From contig NZ_LMHW01000014.1 of the NCBI RefSeq assembly GCF_001428525.1, forward strand, positions 124,001-188,000: a DNA stretch of 64,000 nucleotides. Direction: 5' to 3'. The translations under genes were made by a program, and so were the position numbers. Source of the DNA: Flavobacterium sp. Root186 (GTDB taxonomy: Bacteria > Bacteroidota > Bacteroidia > Flavobacteriales > Flavobacteriaceae). Each line of letters begins with the position of its first letter. The stretch's first letter is position 1. The notes beneath the pieces were generated by a model. It was not told where the DNA came from and did not search any database. It worked only from the letters and a program-made list of their open reading frames with translations. Of the stretch, positions 51,628 to 61,126 are shown in pieces.

Positions 51628-52566
51628 ATGAATCCAAAAATATTAATCATTGGCGCCTGTGGTCAGATTGGAACTGAACTGACGCAAAAACTGCGTAAAT
51701 TATACGGAACGGAAAATGTGATCGCTTCTGATATTCGAAAATTAAATACTGATGTCGTCAATTCGGGACCTTTTGAAGTGGTGAATGCTTTAGATTTTAA
51801 TCAAATTGAACATCTTGTTGAAATTCATCAAATTACGGATGTTTATTTAATGGCTGCGCTTTTGTCTGCAACTGCAGAAAAGAATCCGGCTTTTGCATGG
51901 GATTTGAATATGAATTCGCTTTTTCACGTTTTAAATTTGGCGAAAGCTAAAAAAATTAAAAAGATTTTCTGGCCTTCAAGTATTGCTGTTTTTGGACCGA
52001 CAACTCCAAAAGAAAACACCCCGCAATATACCATTATGGAGCCTTCAACGGTTTACGGAATTAGTAAACAAGCCGGTGAAAGATGGTGCGAATATTATCA
52101 TAATATATATGGCGTTGATGTTCGAAGTATTCGTTATCCGGGTTTAATAAGCTGGTCTACGCCTCCGGGCGGCGGAACTACAGATTATGCAGTTGATATT
52201 TTTTATAAGGCTATTGCCGATAAAAAATACGAATGCTTTTTATCATCTGAAACCAAAATGCCGATGATGTATATGGATGATGCCATTGAAGCAACCATTA
52301 ATATAATGAAAGCTCCGGCTGAAGAAATTAAAATACATTCTTCATACAATTTAGCTGCAATGAGTTTTACCCCAACTGAAATTGCAGCCGAAATCAAAAA
52401 ACATATTCCGGAATTTGAAATTACCTATAATCCTGATTTCCGTCAGAAAATTGCAGACAGCTGGCCGGCAAGTATTGATGATACTTCTGCAAGAGAAGAC
52501 TGGAACTGGAACCATAAATTTGATTTGGAATCTATGACTAAAGATATGATTGAGCATTTGAGTTAA
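51628..52566 (+). CDS. L-threonine 3-dehydrogenase (short-chain type)
   Basis: This 312-residue NAD-dependent enzyme of the epimerase-like SDR family oxidises L-threonine to 2-amino-3-oxobutyrate. The Rossmann motif G-A-C-G-Q-I-G is at 9-15, the catalytic Y-x-x-x-K is Tyr143/Lys147 (T-V-Y-G-I-S-K), and Ser118/119 lie in P-S-S-I-A-V-F-G. Length and sequence agree with the threonine dehydrogenase known from Flavobacterium frigidimaris, which belongs to this family rather than the zinc-dependent one of E. coli. It is followed by its own terminator. Confidence 0.9.
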   Translation: MNPKILIIGACGQIGTELTQKLRKLYGTENVIASDIRKLNTDVVNSGPFEVVNALDFNQIEHLVEIHQITDVYLMAALLSATAEKNPAFAWDLNMNSLFHVLNLAKAKKIKKIFWPSSIAVFGPTTPKENTPQYTIMEPSTVYGISKQAGERWCEYYHNIYGVDVRSIRYPGLISWSTPPGGGTTDYAVDIFYKAIADKKYECFLSSETKMPMMYMDDAIEATINIMKAPAEEIKIHSSYNLAAMSFTPTEIAAEIKKHIPEFEITYNPDFRQKIADSWPASIDDTSAREDWNWNHKFDLESMTKDMIEHLS

Positions 52567-52585
52567 TCTAAATATACTCAATACT

Positions 52586-52632
52586 AAGCGTGCTATTTTA
52601 AAGATATACTTTTAGAATAGCACGCTTTTTTT
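52586..52632 (+). terminator. Terminator after threonine dehydrogenase
   Basis: AAGCGTGCTATT pairs exactly with AATAGCACGCTT across an 18-base loop that can pair further, followed by T residues. Confidence 0.8.
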
Positions 52633-52642
52633 ATGATAGGAT

Positions 52643-52672
52643 TTTGTTACCTGCATAATTTTCTTACTTTTG
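52643..52672 (+). promoter_or_regulatory. Promoter of first DUF418 gene
   Basis: TTTG (52643-52646), an 18-base spacer and TACTTTTG (52665-52672) match the consensus, 68 bases before the start. Confidence 0.65.
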
Positions 52673-52739
52673 ATTGTGTTAGAATAATTTTGAAATTATC
52701 TGAAATCCCCAATCAAATAACAACAAAAACGTTAATCAA

Positions 52740-53939
52740 ATGACAAATTCTTATCAACCTATTGAACAAAGCAAAAGAACTGCTATTTTGGATATTCTTC
52801 GCGGTTGGGCTTTGTTTGGTGTTGCCATTGGAAATTATTCCGGTTTTATGCGCATTGGTATTCCGCACGAAACCAAGAATAATCTTTTATCTGATATACT
52901 ATCCTATTTTGATGAGTATTTTTTAGCTGGAAAATCCTGGACTTTACTAACTGTTTTATTTGGTTATGGCTTTGCCATTTTAATTCATAATGTTGCTGCA
53001 AAAGGCAAAAACCCCTTTACCTTTTTTACATGGCGAATGCTATTACTATTTGGTTTGGCTTTTATTGATTCTAGTTTTTGGTTTGGCGACATCCTAAAAG
53101 ATTACGCTTTTTTAGGACTTATTTTATTGTTTTTTTATAAAAGTTCAGCAAAAACATTAGGTTTTATTTCTGCTTTTCTTATTCTTGCTGTCCCATTTTT
53201 AATGGCCTACATCAAAGGCTTAAACATTGAAAGAATATCAATTATTACAAATCCGGAATATTTAAAACTATACCATTCCGGAAACTGGCTGGACTTCTTT
53301 AAATTTAATCTTTTGGCTAATTTTTACCAGCAAATCATTGCTCCCGGTTATGCCATTGTAGCACATACTGTAATGCTGTCTTGTATGCTTTTTGGGGTTA
53401 TGCTGCAAAAATTAGATTTTTTTAATCGTTTAAAAGAAATGAAAAAACTTTTAATCTATGTGCTCATAAGCAGTTTGTTTATGGCTGTTATATTGGGTGT
53501 TGTTTTTTACTTTGCCACCGAAAATAAAGCTGCATTTCTTAAATTCTTCCATCCTTATTTCTGGTTTATTTTAAGTACAATGATTTTTATTGCATCGGGA
53601 ATTATTTTGCTTTACAATGCTAAGAGACTAAAAACGGTCTTCAGTTATTTTAGTGCCGGCGGAAAAATGACATTAACCAATTATATAACTCAAAATATTT
53701 TAGGTGCATTTATCTTTTCCGGAATTGGTTTAGGAATTGCTGATTCTATGCCTTATTGGTTTTACTTTTCGTTAGCGGTTTTTATTTTTATTGTTCAATT
53801 ATTTATAAGCAAATGGTGGCTTTCAAAATACAATTATGGCCCAATCGAATGGCTATGGAGATCGGCCAGTTATCGAAAATTATTCCCGCTTAAGAAGAAA
53901 ATTCAATCGGATATTATTTCGGAAGTAAGAACAGTCTAA
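52740..53939 (+). CDS. DUF418 family membrane protein, copy 1
   Basis: This 399-residue integral membrane protein has about nine hydrophobic segments. The N-terminal signature R-T-A-I-L-D-I-L-R-G-W-A-L-F-G-V and the C-terminal L-S-K-Y-N-Y-G-P-I-E-W-L-W-R are typical of the DUF418/YeiB family. G-K-M-T-L-T-N-Y is also characteristic. Transport of an unknown substrate is often suggested for the family but not shown. A paralogue follows after 145 bases with its own promoter. Confidence 0.9.
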   Translation: MTNSYQPIEQSKRTAILDILRGWALFGVAIGNYSGFMRIGIPHETKNNLLSDILSYFDEYFLAGKSWTLLTVLFGYGFAILIHNVAAKGKNPFTFFTWRMLLLFGLAFIDSSFWFGDILKDYAFLGLILLFFYKSSAKTLGFISAFLILAVPFLMAYIKGLNIERISIITNPEYLKLYHSGNWLDFFKFNLLANFYQQIIAPGYAIVAHTVMLSCMLFGVMLQKLDFFNRLKEMKKLLIYVLISSLFMAVILGVVFYFATENKAAFLKFFHPYFWFILSTMIFIASGIILLYNAKRLKTVFSYFSAGGKMTLTNYITQNILGAFIFSGIGLGIADSMPYWFYFSLAVFIFIVQLFISKWWLSKYNYGPIEWLWRSASYRKLFPLKKKIQSDIISEVRTV

Positions 53940-54008
53940 AACAAGAAATGCTGAATTTATTTCTAGATTTTTTATCTCTTGTTTTGATTTCACATAATGT
54001 TATAAAAA

Positions 54009-54037
54009 TTGGTTTTCTGATTAATTTCTTACATTTG
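54009..54037 (+). promoter_or_regulatory. Promoter of second DUF418 gene
   Basis: TTG (54009-54011), an 18-base spacer and TACATTTG (54030-54037) match the consensus, 48 bases before the start. Confidence 0.65.
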
Positions 54038-54084
54038 AATACATTAAACCAAAAACATTTTATACCAAAAAACCATTTTTATTT

Positions 54085-55287
54085 ATGACAAATTCATTTC
54101 AGCCCATTCAGGAAGATAAAAGAACCGCTATTGTTGATATTTTAAGAGGCTGGGCTTTATTGGGAGTTGCAATAGGAAATTATGTTGATTTCCGCTACAT
54201 CGGATTAGAGCGTTTTATCATGAAAAAAGGTATTTTTTCCGAGATTATCAGTTATGTCAATCTGTATTTTTTTTCTGCTAAATCCTGGACTTTGTTAAGT
54301 ATTTTATTTGGCTACGGATTTGCTGTTCTTATTAATAATGTGGCTGAAAAAGGCAAAAACCCAGTTTCCTTTTTTTGCTGGAGAATGTTTATTCTATTTC
54401 TTTTTGCTTTTATAAATTCTGCCTTTTGGCTGGGCGATATCTTAAAAGATTATGCTTTTTTAGGGTTGTTACTTTTGTTCTTTTACAGAAGTTCTCCAAA
54501 AACAATTTTAATAACTTGCGGAATACTTCTTTTATCTGTTCCGTTTCTTAGCGCTTATATTAATTCGATAAAACAAACATTACCCGATGTACAGTCTACG
54601 GCTAAATATTTAAAACTATTTTATTCTGATAATTGGCTGGATGTATTTCAATTTAATTTATTGGGAACTTATTATCAGGAAATGATTAGTCTTGGTTATG
54701 CTGTTACAGTTCATGTTGTGATGTTTGCTCTAATGCTTTTAGGTTTTTATGCTCAAAAAATTAACTTTTTTAATCGTTTACCAGAATTTAAAAAACTATT
54801 AAAAAGAACTTTTTTAATTACGTTAATTCTGGCCATAATCGCAGGTGTTCTTTTTGAAATTGCAATTAAGCAGAAAATAATTTTCACGGTTTTTCATCCC
54901 GTTTTTTGGATCATAATAAATACGATGCTTTGTATTTCTTCTGGAATTTGTTTGTTGTATACTAGCGGAAAACTGAAAACAATTTTTAGTTATTTTAGAG
55001 TGAGCGGTAAAATGACACTGACCAATTATCTGATGCAAAATATTATTGCGTGTTTTCTTTTCTCAGGAATTGGCTTCAAAATTTACAATACACTGCCTTA
55101 TTGGTTTTACTTTTTCTTGGCTGTTTTTGTTTTTACAATTCAGTTGTTCATAAGCAAATGGTGGCTTTCAAAATTCAATTATGGCCCGGTTGAATGGTTG
55201 TGGAGAGTATTAAGTTACAGAAAAATGTTTCCTTTTAAAAAGACTGTACAAAACGATATTGTTACGGATATAAAACCTGTTTCTTAG
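54085..55287 (+). CDS. DUF418 family membrane protein, copy 2
   Basis: This 400-residue paralogue of the preceding gene shares I-L-R-G-W-A-L-G/F-V near the N-terminus, I-L-K-D-Y-A-F-L-G-L, G-K-M-T-L-T-N-Y and the C-terminal K-F-N-Y-G-P-V-E-W-L-W-R. About nine membrane segments line up with copy 1, but loops differ clearly, so the duplication is old. It has an independent promoter and a shared terminator downstream. Confidence 0.9.
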   Translation: MTNSFQPIQEDKRTAIVDILRGWALLGVAIGNYVDFRYIGLERFIMKKGIFSEIISYVNLYFFSAKSWTLLSILFGYGFAVLINNVAEKGKNPVSFFCWRMFILFLFAFINSAFWLGDILKDYAFLGLLLLFFYRSSPKTILITCGILLLSVPFLSAYINSIKQTLPDVQSTAKYLKLFYSDNWLDVFQFNLLGTYYQEMISLGYAVTVHVVMFALMLLGFYAQKINFFNRLPEFKKLLKRTFLITLILAIIAGVLFEIAIKQKIIFTVFHPVFWIIINTMLCISSGICLLYTSGKLKTIFSYFRVSGKMTLTNYLMQNIIACFLFSGIGFKIYNTLPYWFYFFLAVFVFTIQLFISKWWLSKFNYGPVEWLWRVLSYRKMFPFKKTVQNDIVTDIKPVS

Positions 55288-55303
55288 ATTTATTATTAAA
55301 TAG

Positions 55304-55340
55304 AAAAGCCCTTAAAAAATTAATTTTAAGGGCTTTTATT
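55304..55340. terminator. Bidirectional terminator
   Basis: AAAAGCCCTTAAAA and its exact complement flank a short loop between convergent genes (DUF418 plus, M1 peptidase minus). Confidence 0.83.
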
Positions 55341-55355
55341 ATTTTATCAAGTAAA

Positions 55356-57236
55356 TTATTTCACTTCAAAAATATTATTTGCAGGTTTTACATCTGCCAT
55401 TAATCCGCTTGGATCAATTGTGATTTTTTTGATTGCTGTTTTGTTCTTGTCAATTGTAAAACTGTAGTTTGACATTGCCCAGGCCCAATCTTCTACAACT
55501 GTTCTTTTTTCGTTTGGATTTGGATTCGGTTTAATGAAATTCATCATTCTTAACGGAATGTAGAAGTTTTCAGAAGTTCCGTCTGTGTAATCTACTTTTA
55601 AATCAATCGGCATTGGCATTCTTCCAATTCTTTCTAAAGTAATTGTTGTTTTTCCTGAATTATCAGCAACGTCTTTAATTCCGTAATCAATTGTATTAGC
55701 AGTTTGTGCCCAATCAATTAAATACCAATCTAATTCTGCTCCAGAAACTCTTTCTGCAGTTCTTTTAATATCGTTTGGAGTTGGATGTTTGAATTTAAAA
55801 TCGTTGAAATATCTTTTTAAAGTTGCATCCAGGCTTTCTTTTCCAATTACATATTCTAATTGTGCTAAAAAGATACATCCTTTTACATAAGATGAAATAC
55901 TGTAAGGACGATTTTCATCGTAACGATCTCCGTGTGTTGTCTGCGGCTGTTCTTTACCAGAATTAACTAAACTATAATAAGCAGCATAAGTTCCTTTAAA
56001 CGGATTTGCTTCTTTCTTATCGCCTTTTAATTCATTCAAAGCACTGTCTTCGATGTAAGTTGTAAATCCTTCGTCCATCCAAGGGTGTTTTGATTCGTTT
56101 GAAGCTAAAATATGCTGGAACCAAGAGTGTCCTAATTCGTGAGTTGCAGTTCCCAGAATTCCTTCAAGAGTTCCGTTTCCTAACATCAAAGTACACATTG
56201 CATATTCCATTCCGCCGTCGCCGCCCTGAATAAAGGAGTATTGTTTGTACGGATATCCTCCAACTCTATGGTTGTAATAATCCATTACTTTTACCATTAA
56301 TGGTTCTAACTGTTTCCAGTTTGCAGTCGTTTTTTCATTGTTTTTGTAGAAGAAATGCAAATCAACATCATTTGGTCCTTTTACAATATCATGCGTGTAT
56401 TCTTTATCTGCTGCCCAGGTAAAATCGTGAACGTTTGGCGCAATAAAATGCCAAGTCAATGTTTTCGCTTTTTTAGGATAAACAACTGTTACACCAGCAT
56501 CTTCATAACCGTGGCCAATTGTGTTTTTGTCTTGTAAATATCCAGAACCTCCAATTGTGTATTCTTTATCAATTGTAATTTTTACATCAAAATTCCCCCA
56601 AACACCGTGAAATTCTCTTGCTATGTATGGATCTGCGTGCCATCCTTCAAAATCAAATTCGGCTAATTTTGGGTACCACTGTGACATTGAAAGTTCAACG
56701 CCTTCAGAATTGTTTCTTCCAGAACGACGAATTTGTACCGGAACTTGTCCATCAAAACCTAAAGTAAAAGTAGTCTTTGAATTTGGAAGAATTGGTTTAG
56801 GCAAAATCACTTCTAAAACAGTTCCTGAAGCTCTTGTCTGCGCTGAAATTCCGTCTTGTTTGAAATCAGAAATTTTTAAATATCCTGTTTCATTCGGTTT
56901 TAGCGTTTCAATTCGGCTTTTTTTTACATCTTTTCCATCGGCACCTTTTACTTTATTTACCATTCTTCCGTCAGGATCTTTGATAAAATGCAGACGAGCG
57001 TCCATTTCACTTCCCGGCTGAAAAGCATTTGGGAATAAATGATAAAACACTTTTCTTAATGTATCAGGAGAATTATTGGTATAAACCAATTCTTGTTTTC
57101 CTTTATACTGATAGTTTTTTACATCCATTGAAACCTCCATTTTATAGTCGGCATGCTGTTGCCAATATGGGGCACTTTGGGCAAAAGAAGCGTTTAAACC
57201 TAAGCTCAAAAAAGAAAGTAAAATAATTTTTCGCAT
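55356..57236 (-). CDS. Secreted M1-family metallopeptidase
   Basis: This 626-residue zinc aminopeptidase-type protein has a signal peptide (1-20). The active site shows His366, Glu367, His370 (H-E-L-G-H) and Glu389 exactly 19 residues further (M-D-E-G-F-T-T-Y). The exopeptidase-type G-G-M-E-Y is at 341-345, in place of G-A-M-E-N. The N-terminal beta-domain (about 25-270) and catalytic helical domain fit the M1 fold; the long C-terminal helical domain of larger M1 enzymes is reduced. It probably trims peptides in the periplasm or at the surface. It is preceded by a subtilase gene on the same strand, separated by a hairpin. Confidence 0.92.
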   Translation of the reverse strand: MRKIILLSFLSLGLNASFAQSAPYWQQHADYKMEVSMDVKNYQYKGKQELVYTNNSPDTLRKVFYHLFPNAFQPGSEMDARLHFIKDPDGRMVNKVKGADGKDVKKSRIETLKPNETGYLKISDFKQDGISAQTRASGTVLEVILPKPILPNSKTTFTLGFDGQVPVQIRRSGRNNSEGVELSMSQWYPKLAEFDFEGWHADPYIAREFHGVWGNFDVKITIDKEYTIGGSGYLQDKNTIGHGYEDAGVTVVYPKKAKTLTWHFIAPNVHDFTWAADKEYTHDIVKGPNDVDLHFFYKNNEKTTANWKQLEPLMVKVMDYYNHRVGGYPYKQYSFIQGGDGGMEYAMCTLMLGNGTLEGILGTATHELGHSWFQHILASNESKHPWMDEGFTTYIEDSALNELKGDKKEANPFKGTYAAYYSLVNSGKEQPQTTHGDRYDENRPYSISSYVKGCIFLAQLEYVIGKESLDATLKRYFNDFKFKHPTPNDIKRTAERVSGAELDWYLIDWAQTANTIDYGIKDVADNSGKTTITLERIGRMPMPIDLKVDYTDGTSENFYIPLRMMNFIKPNPNPNEKRTVVEDWAWAMSNYSFTIDKNKTAIKKITIDPSGLMADVKPANNIFEVK

Positions 57237-57255
57237 GTTAATTTTAATAATGAAA

Positions 57256-57279
57256 ATGGAAGAGCTGCGGCTCTTCCAT
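57256..57279 (-). terminator. Hairpin between subtilase and M1 peptidase genes
   Basis: ATGGAAGAGC and GCTCTTCCAT pair perfectly around a four-base loop, followed on the minus strand by TTTTCATT. It probably attenuates or ends the subtilase transcript. Confidence 0.6.
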
Positions 57280-57302
57280 TGGATTAATATTCTATATATA
57301 GT

Positions 57303-58937
57303 TTATTTTTTCGACATTTTTTCAGCCATTAATAAAGCATTATAAGCATTTACCATTTTTGCTGTTTTTGATGATTCTGCAGAAGAAACTGCAACTGGTT
57401 TTTCATCTGGATTTTTGCTTTCGCCAAGAACAACTGCTGCTGGAAGTGCAACACCAGAATCCATTAAAATTTTCTTAACCTGAGAAGCTTTTAATTTTGG
57501 ATAATAAGAACGAATCAACGCTGCAACACCTGCCGCATTTGGAGACGCCATTGAAGTTCCCTGCAAGTATTTGTATTTGTTGTTTGGAACTGTTGCATAA
57601 ATTTCTTCACCCGGAGCAAAAACGTCAACATTTATTTTTCCAAAGTTTGAAAATCCTGCCACAACAGTTTCTCCATATTGTTTGTTAATTGCACCAATTG
57701 TAATAACATTATCCGCAAATTCTTTGATGTTGTCCTGAGAATCGTTTGGATAATTGATGTTTTTAGTTTCATCAATATTATAACCATCATTACCAGCTGC
57801 ATGAACGATTAAAACATCTTTTTTTGCTGCATATTTAATGGCATCGTAAACCCATTGTTTGTGTGGAGAAAAGCTTTTTCCAAAACTTCCGTTGATTACT
57901 TTTGCTCCATTATCAACTGCATAACGAATTGCCAAAGCGATATCTTTATCGTATTCATCTCCATCAGGAACGGCTCTTACCGTTAAGATTTCTACATTAT
58001 TTGCTACTCCGTCGCCACCTAAATTATTGCCTCGAACTTGCGCAATGATTCCGGCAACGTGAGTTCCGTGAAGTGCTTTTTCTTTATCCGGACCAAAAAC
58101 AATATTATTTCCATAGCGTTTGTCCTTAATATCTTCCGGATTATCGCCTACTACTTTTCTACCGTCAAATTCTTTGTTTAAGTTGTAGTTTAACTGATCG
58201 TAAACTTGTTCTCTGTATTCTTCAAAATCAGCTTCAGGATCAAAAGTTGAACCTGCATTTGTAAAAATTTGAGTCATGATCATTTTACTTCTCGCTACTT
58301 TTGGATCTGTAGAAGTAATTACTGCTAAATCTTCAACTTTGTATGTTGTTTTATTAAGCTCTTTTTTGATTGTAGCATGAACATCAAGTAAAAAATCTAC
58401 TTGCTCTTTGTCTTTTAAAGCTTCTTCATATTTTTTTGTATATTGTTCTAAAGCTTGTTTGTATTCTGCAGAACCGTCATCTTTCTTTTTAATGATACGG
58501 GTCATTTCAAGATTTTCGGCAACAGCATTTCCAAGGAAATTCCATCCGTGAACATCATCGATAAATCCGTTTTTATCATCGTCGATTCCGTTTCCTGGAA
58601 TTTCTTTAGGATTAGTCCAAATCATTCCTTTAAGATCTTCGTGCTCAATATCAACACCAGAATCTACAATTCCTACAATAACTTTTTTTCCTGTTTTTCC
58701 CTGAAGTAATTCGGCGTAAGCCTTATCAACACTCATTCCCGGAATAGAATCTTTTATTAAATCAAGATGACTCCATCTTTTTAATTCATTTTCACTGACC
58801 GGAGCTTTTTTTACAACTGCTAAAGGCGCTGTAATAAATTCTTTAGAAGTTGAAACTTGCGCTTGTAAAGTAGCGCTGCAACCTGCTAAAACAAGTAATG
58901 CAAAAGCAGATAATTTGAGGGGTTTTATATGGCTCAT
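57303..58937 (-). CDS. Subtilisin-family (S8) serine protease lipoprotein
   Basis: This 544-residue protein has a lipobox at Cys20 (L-V-L-A-G-C-S). Catalytic residues are Asp92 (V-D-S-G-V-D), His293 (H-G-T-H-V-A-G) and Ser462 (G-T-S-M-A-S-P), with the oxyanion Asn in A-A-G-N-D-G. An insertion of about 150 residues, charged and helix-rich (about 140-285), separates Asp from His and is longer than in classical subtilisins. There is no T9SS tail, so it is likely membrane-anchored. It degrades peptides in the envelope; substrate unknown. Confidence 0.93.
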   Translation of the reverse strand: MSHIKPLKLSAFALLVLAGCSATLQAQVSTSKEFITAPLAVVKKAPVSENELKRWSHLDLIKDSIPGMSVDKAYAELLQGKTGKKVIVGIVDSGVDIEHEDLKGMIWTNPKEIPGNGIDDDKNGFIDDVHGWNFLGNAVAENLEMTRIIKKKDDGSAEYKQALEQYTKKYEEALKDKEQVDFLLDVHATIKKELNKTTYKVEDLAVITSTDPKVARSKMIMTQIFTNAGSTFDPEADFEEYREQVYDQLNYNLNKEFDGRKVVGDNPEDIKDKRYGNNIVFGPDKEKALHGTHVAGIIAQVRGNNLGGDGVANNVEILTVRAVPDGDEYDKDIALAIRYAVDNGAKVINGSFGKSFSPHKQWVYDAIKYAAKKDVLIVHAAGNDGYNIDETKNINYPNDSQDNIKEFADNVITIGAINKQYGETVVAGFSNFGKINVDVFAPGEEIYATVPNNKYKYLQGTSMASPNAAGVAALIRSYYPKLKASQVKKILMDSGVALPAAVVLGESKNPDEKPVAVSSAESSKTAKMVNAYNALLMAEKMSKK

Positions 58938-59200
58938 GTATCTAGAATTATAATTGTAATGTTAAAAGTGGGGTCTAAATTATGCTTTTTTGTTACAAAA
59001 AGCTAACTGTTAACACTGTGTTATGAAATTAGGGTTAATTTTTTTGAAAATTAATTTCCTTCTGATAAGACATTTATTACTTACCAATATTTTATTTAAA
59101 TAAAAGGTCCTTAATTAAAGCTTCTATTGGAATCGTAGAATTTATTTTTTTAATACGACTTTCAGTAATAAAATCTAAAATGATTATTGTAATGAGATAT
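58938..59200. other. Gap before the LRR pseudogene
   Basis: AT-rich sequence. A short stretch from about 59100 gives weak protein-like fragments that might belong to the decayed leucine-rich-repeat gene downstream. No intact gene or clear promoter was seen. Confidence 0.4.
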
Positions 59201-59975
59201 CGACTTTAGACATAAGTAATAGTAAATCTTTGATTTCTCTTATGTGTCGAGCGAATAAATTAACGGCTTTGGATGTATCAGCAAACAAGGATTTAACGAA
59301 GCTTACTTGTGATTCAAATAAAATACCCCCTCTAAATGTTAGGTTCAAATACTAAATTGGAATATTTTAATTGCTCTTATTAATGATATTACAAATTTAG
59401 ATGTAAGCTCAAATATTAATTTAAAAGCTTTAGTTTGTAAAGCCACTAAGATTAGTTCACTTGATTTAACTAACAATACATTATTGTTTGGTTTAAACTG
59501 CCAGTCAAACCCTTTACTAAATAAACTAAATTTAAAAAACGGTCAAAACACTAACCTGTTATCTTCATTTAGTTATAGTTACAATTCAAATGGCTGTCCC
59601 GAAAATTCAAATTTTACACTTAATCCAAGTTTATCATGTATAATGGTAGACGATCCTCAATATTCGACATCAAGCTGGGATGCACTTAAAGATAAAAACA
59701 ACTTCTTTTTCAATAACTTGTACATTAGGACTTGAAGATTCTGTTTTCAAGCAATTTATCCAAATCCAACAAAAGGGGAAGTGAGTATTAAAAATATAAA
59801 CTTAGAAAAAGCAAATGTTTACAATTCACTAGGTCAATTAGTAAAATCATTTAGCTTAAATTCTACCGATTCAAATCATTCAATCAATTTAAGCGGTTTA
59901 CCAAAAGGGGTTTATTACGTATATTTAATCAATCAGGATGCTGCTTCGGCTAAAAAAGTAATCGTCGAATAATAT
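59201..59975 (+). pseudogene. Decayed T9SS leucine-rich-repeat protein
   Basis: Joining three frames recovers a protein: from about 59201 E-I-S-T-L-D-I-S then K-L-T-A-L-D-V-S-A-N-K-D-L-T-K-L-T-C; a stop near 59353; then from about 59381 N-D-I-T-N-L-D-V-S-S-N and S-L-D-L-T-N-N-T-L-L, ending at a stop near 59735; then a T9SS sorting domain, A-I-Y-P-N-P-T-K-G-E and V-Y-N-S-L-G-Q-L-V, to 59972. The repeat units with Cys/Asn spacing are those of secreted flavobacterial LRR proteins. The signal peptide and probably more N-terminal sequence are missing. At least two frame breaks mean it is not functional as one protein. Confidence 0.75.
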
Positions 59976-59992
59976 TTCACTTTAGTTAAACT

Positions 59993-60032
59993 AAAAATCC
60001 CATTTTCATTAAGTTGAAAATGGGATTTTTTT
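59993..60032. terminator. Bidirectional terminator
   Basis: AAAATCCCATTTTCA pairs exactly with TGAAAATGGGATTTT, followed by T residues. It lies between the LRR pseudogene and the convergent hydrolase gene. Confidence 0.82.
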
Positions 60033-60049
60033 ATGATAAAAATTTGATC

Positions 60050-60907
60050 TTAGAGAATATCCTCACAAGTAAAAACGTCTTTTAATCTCACTCCTTTTTC
60101 AGTATGCTCAACTGTTATAATTTGATTGTGGGCATCGTGCTCCAAAAACAAATAATAATTATTATCTGCTGCAGCATTCAAAAATTTAGCTTTTTCCGGC
60201 ATTGTAAGTAAAGGTCTTGTATCGTAACCCATTACATATGGAAGCGGAATATGTCCGGCTGTTGCTAATAAATCTGCACAAAAAACGATTGTTTTATCGT
60301 TATACTGAATATGCGGAATCATTTGTTTTTCGGTATGGCCGTCAACATAATAAATTCCAAAATTCATTTCTTCAGAAAAGCCAAAATCAGCTTCAGGACG
60401 TTTAATAAAATTCAATTGTCCGCTTTCCTGCATTGGCAAAATATTTTCGGACAAAAATGAAGCTTTTTCGCGTGCGTTGGGTTTCGTTGCCCATTCCCAA
60501 TGATTTTCGTTTGTCCAGAATTTTGCGTTTTTAAAGGCTGGTTCGTATCCGGTTTTATCTTTATTCCATTGCACACTTCCACCGCAATGATCAAAATGCA
60601 AATGCGTCATAAAAACATCAGTAATGTCATCCCTGCTAAACCCATATTTTGCCAATGATTTATCAATAGAATGTGATCCCCAAAGTGAATAATAACCAAA
60701 GAATTTCTCCGATTGTTTATCTCCCATTCCGGTATCGATCAAAATCAGGCGGTTTCCATCTTCAATAAGTAAACAGCGCGCTGCAATATCAATTAAATTA
60801 TTTTCATCGGCGGGATTGGTTTTATTCCAAATCGTTTTAGGTACAACACCAAACATAGCGCCGCCATCTAACTTAAAATTTCCGGATTCTATTGGGTAAA
60901 GTTTCAT
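60050..60907 (-). CDS. Metallo-beta-lactamase-fold hydrolase, lactonase-like
   Basis: This 285-residue cytoplasmic protein (no signal peptide) has the dinuclear zinc motif T-H-L-H-F-D-H (102-107), an upstream I-D-T-G-M-G-D, a later G-H-T (His ligand), F-C-A-D-L-L (bridging Asp) and a final H-D-A-H. The layout resembles N-acyl-homoserine-lactone lactonases and related MBL hydrolases. Substrate cannot be fixed from sequence; quorum quenching is only one option. Confidence 0.82.
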   Translation of the reverse strand: MKLYPIESGNFKLDGGAMFGVVPKTIWNKTNPADENNLIDIAARCLLIEDGNRLILIDTGMGDKQSEKFFGYYSLWGSHSIDKSLAKYGFSRDDITDVFMTHLHFDHCGGSVQWNKDKTGYEPAFKNAKFWTNENHWEWATKPNAREKASFLSENILPMQESGQLNFIKRPEADFGFSEEMNFGIYYVDGHTEKQMIPHIQYNDKTIVFCADLLATAGHIPLPYVMGYDTRPLLTMPEKAKFLNAAADNNYYLFLEHDAHNQIITVEHTEKGVRLKDVFTCEDIL

Positions 60908-60992
60908 GAGTTTAAATTTCTAATAAGAAAACAAAGCTAGGAAATCCAATCTCCTTTTGCTAATAATGTTTCTCCAACTAGATGCAAATTGA

Positions 60993-61113
60993 CCTCGGAT
61001 TTGACTGACGTAACTGATTTTCGCTGTGTTTTTATTCCTGACAAGAAGTAAACTTGTCGAGTTTTAATCAATAAAAAATCTGTGTAAACCTGTTAAATCA
61101 GTAAAATTCTTGG
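60993..61113. repeat. CCCACGGATTT-family inverted repeat, copy 2
   Basis: The left arm (CCTCGGATTTGACTGACGTA, continuing to TTTTATT) and the right arm ending TTCTTGGG near 61113 are imperfect complements and resemble the outer arms at 29908-30143. A small inner hairpin (CTGACAAG / CTTGTCGAG) takes the place of the REP-like core. It occupies the gap between two minus-strand genes. Confidence 0.65.
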
Positions 61114-61126
61114 GATAAAAATACTT

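Noticed and set aside
56623..57021. A 132-codon plus-strand frame inside the M1 peptidase gene
   Set aside because: It lies wholly within a gene with intact zinc motifs and matches no family.
60050..60907. A beta-lactamase resistance gene
   Set aside because: No signal peptide, and the motif layout fits lactonase-like hydrolases rather than beta-lactamases.
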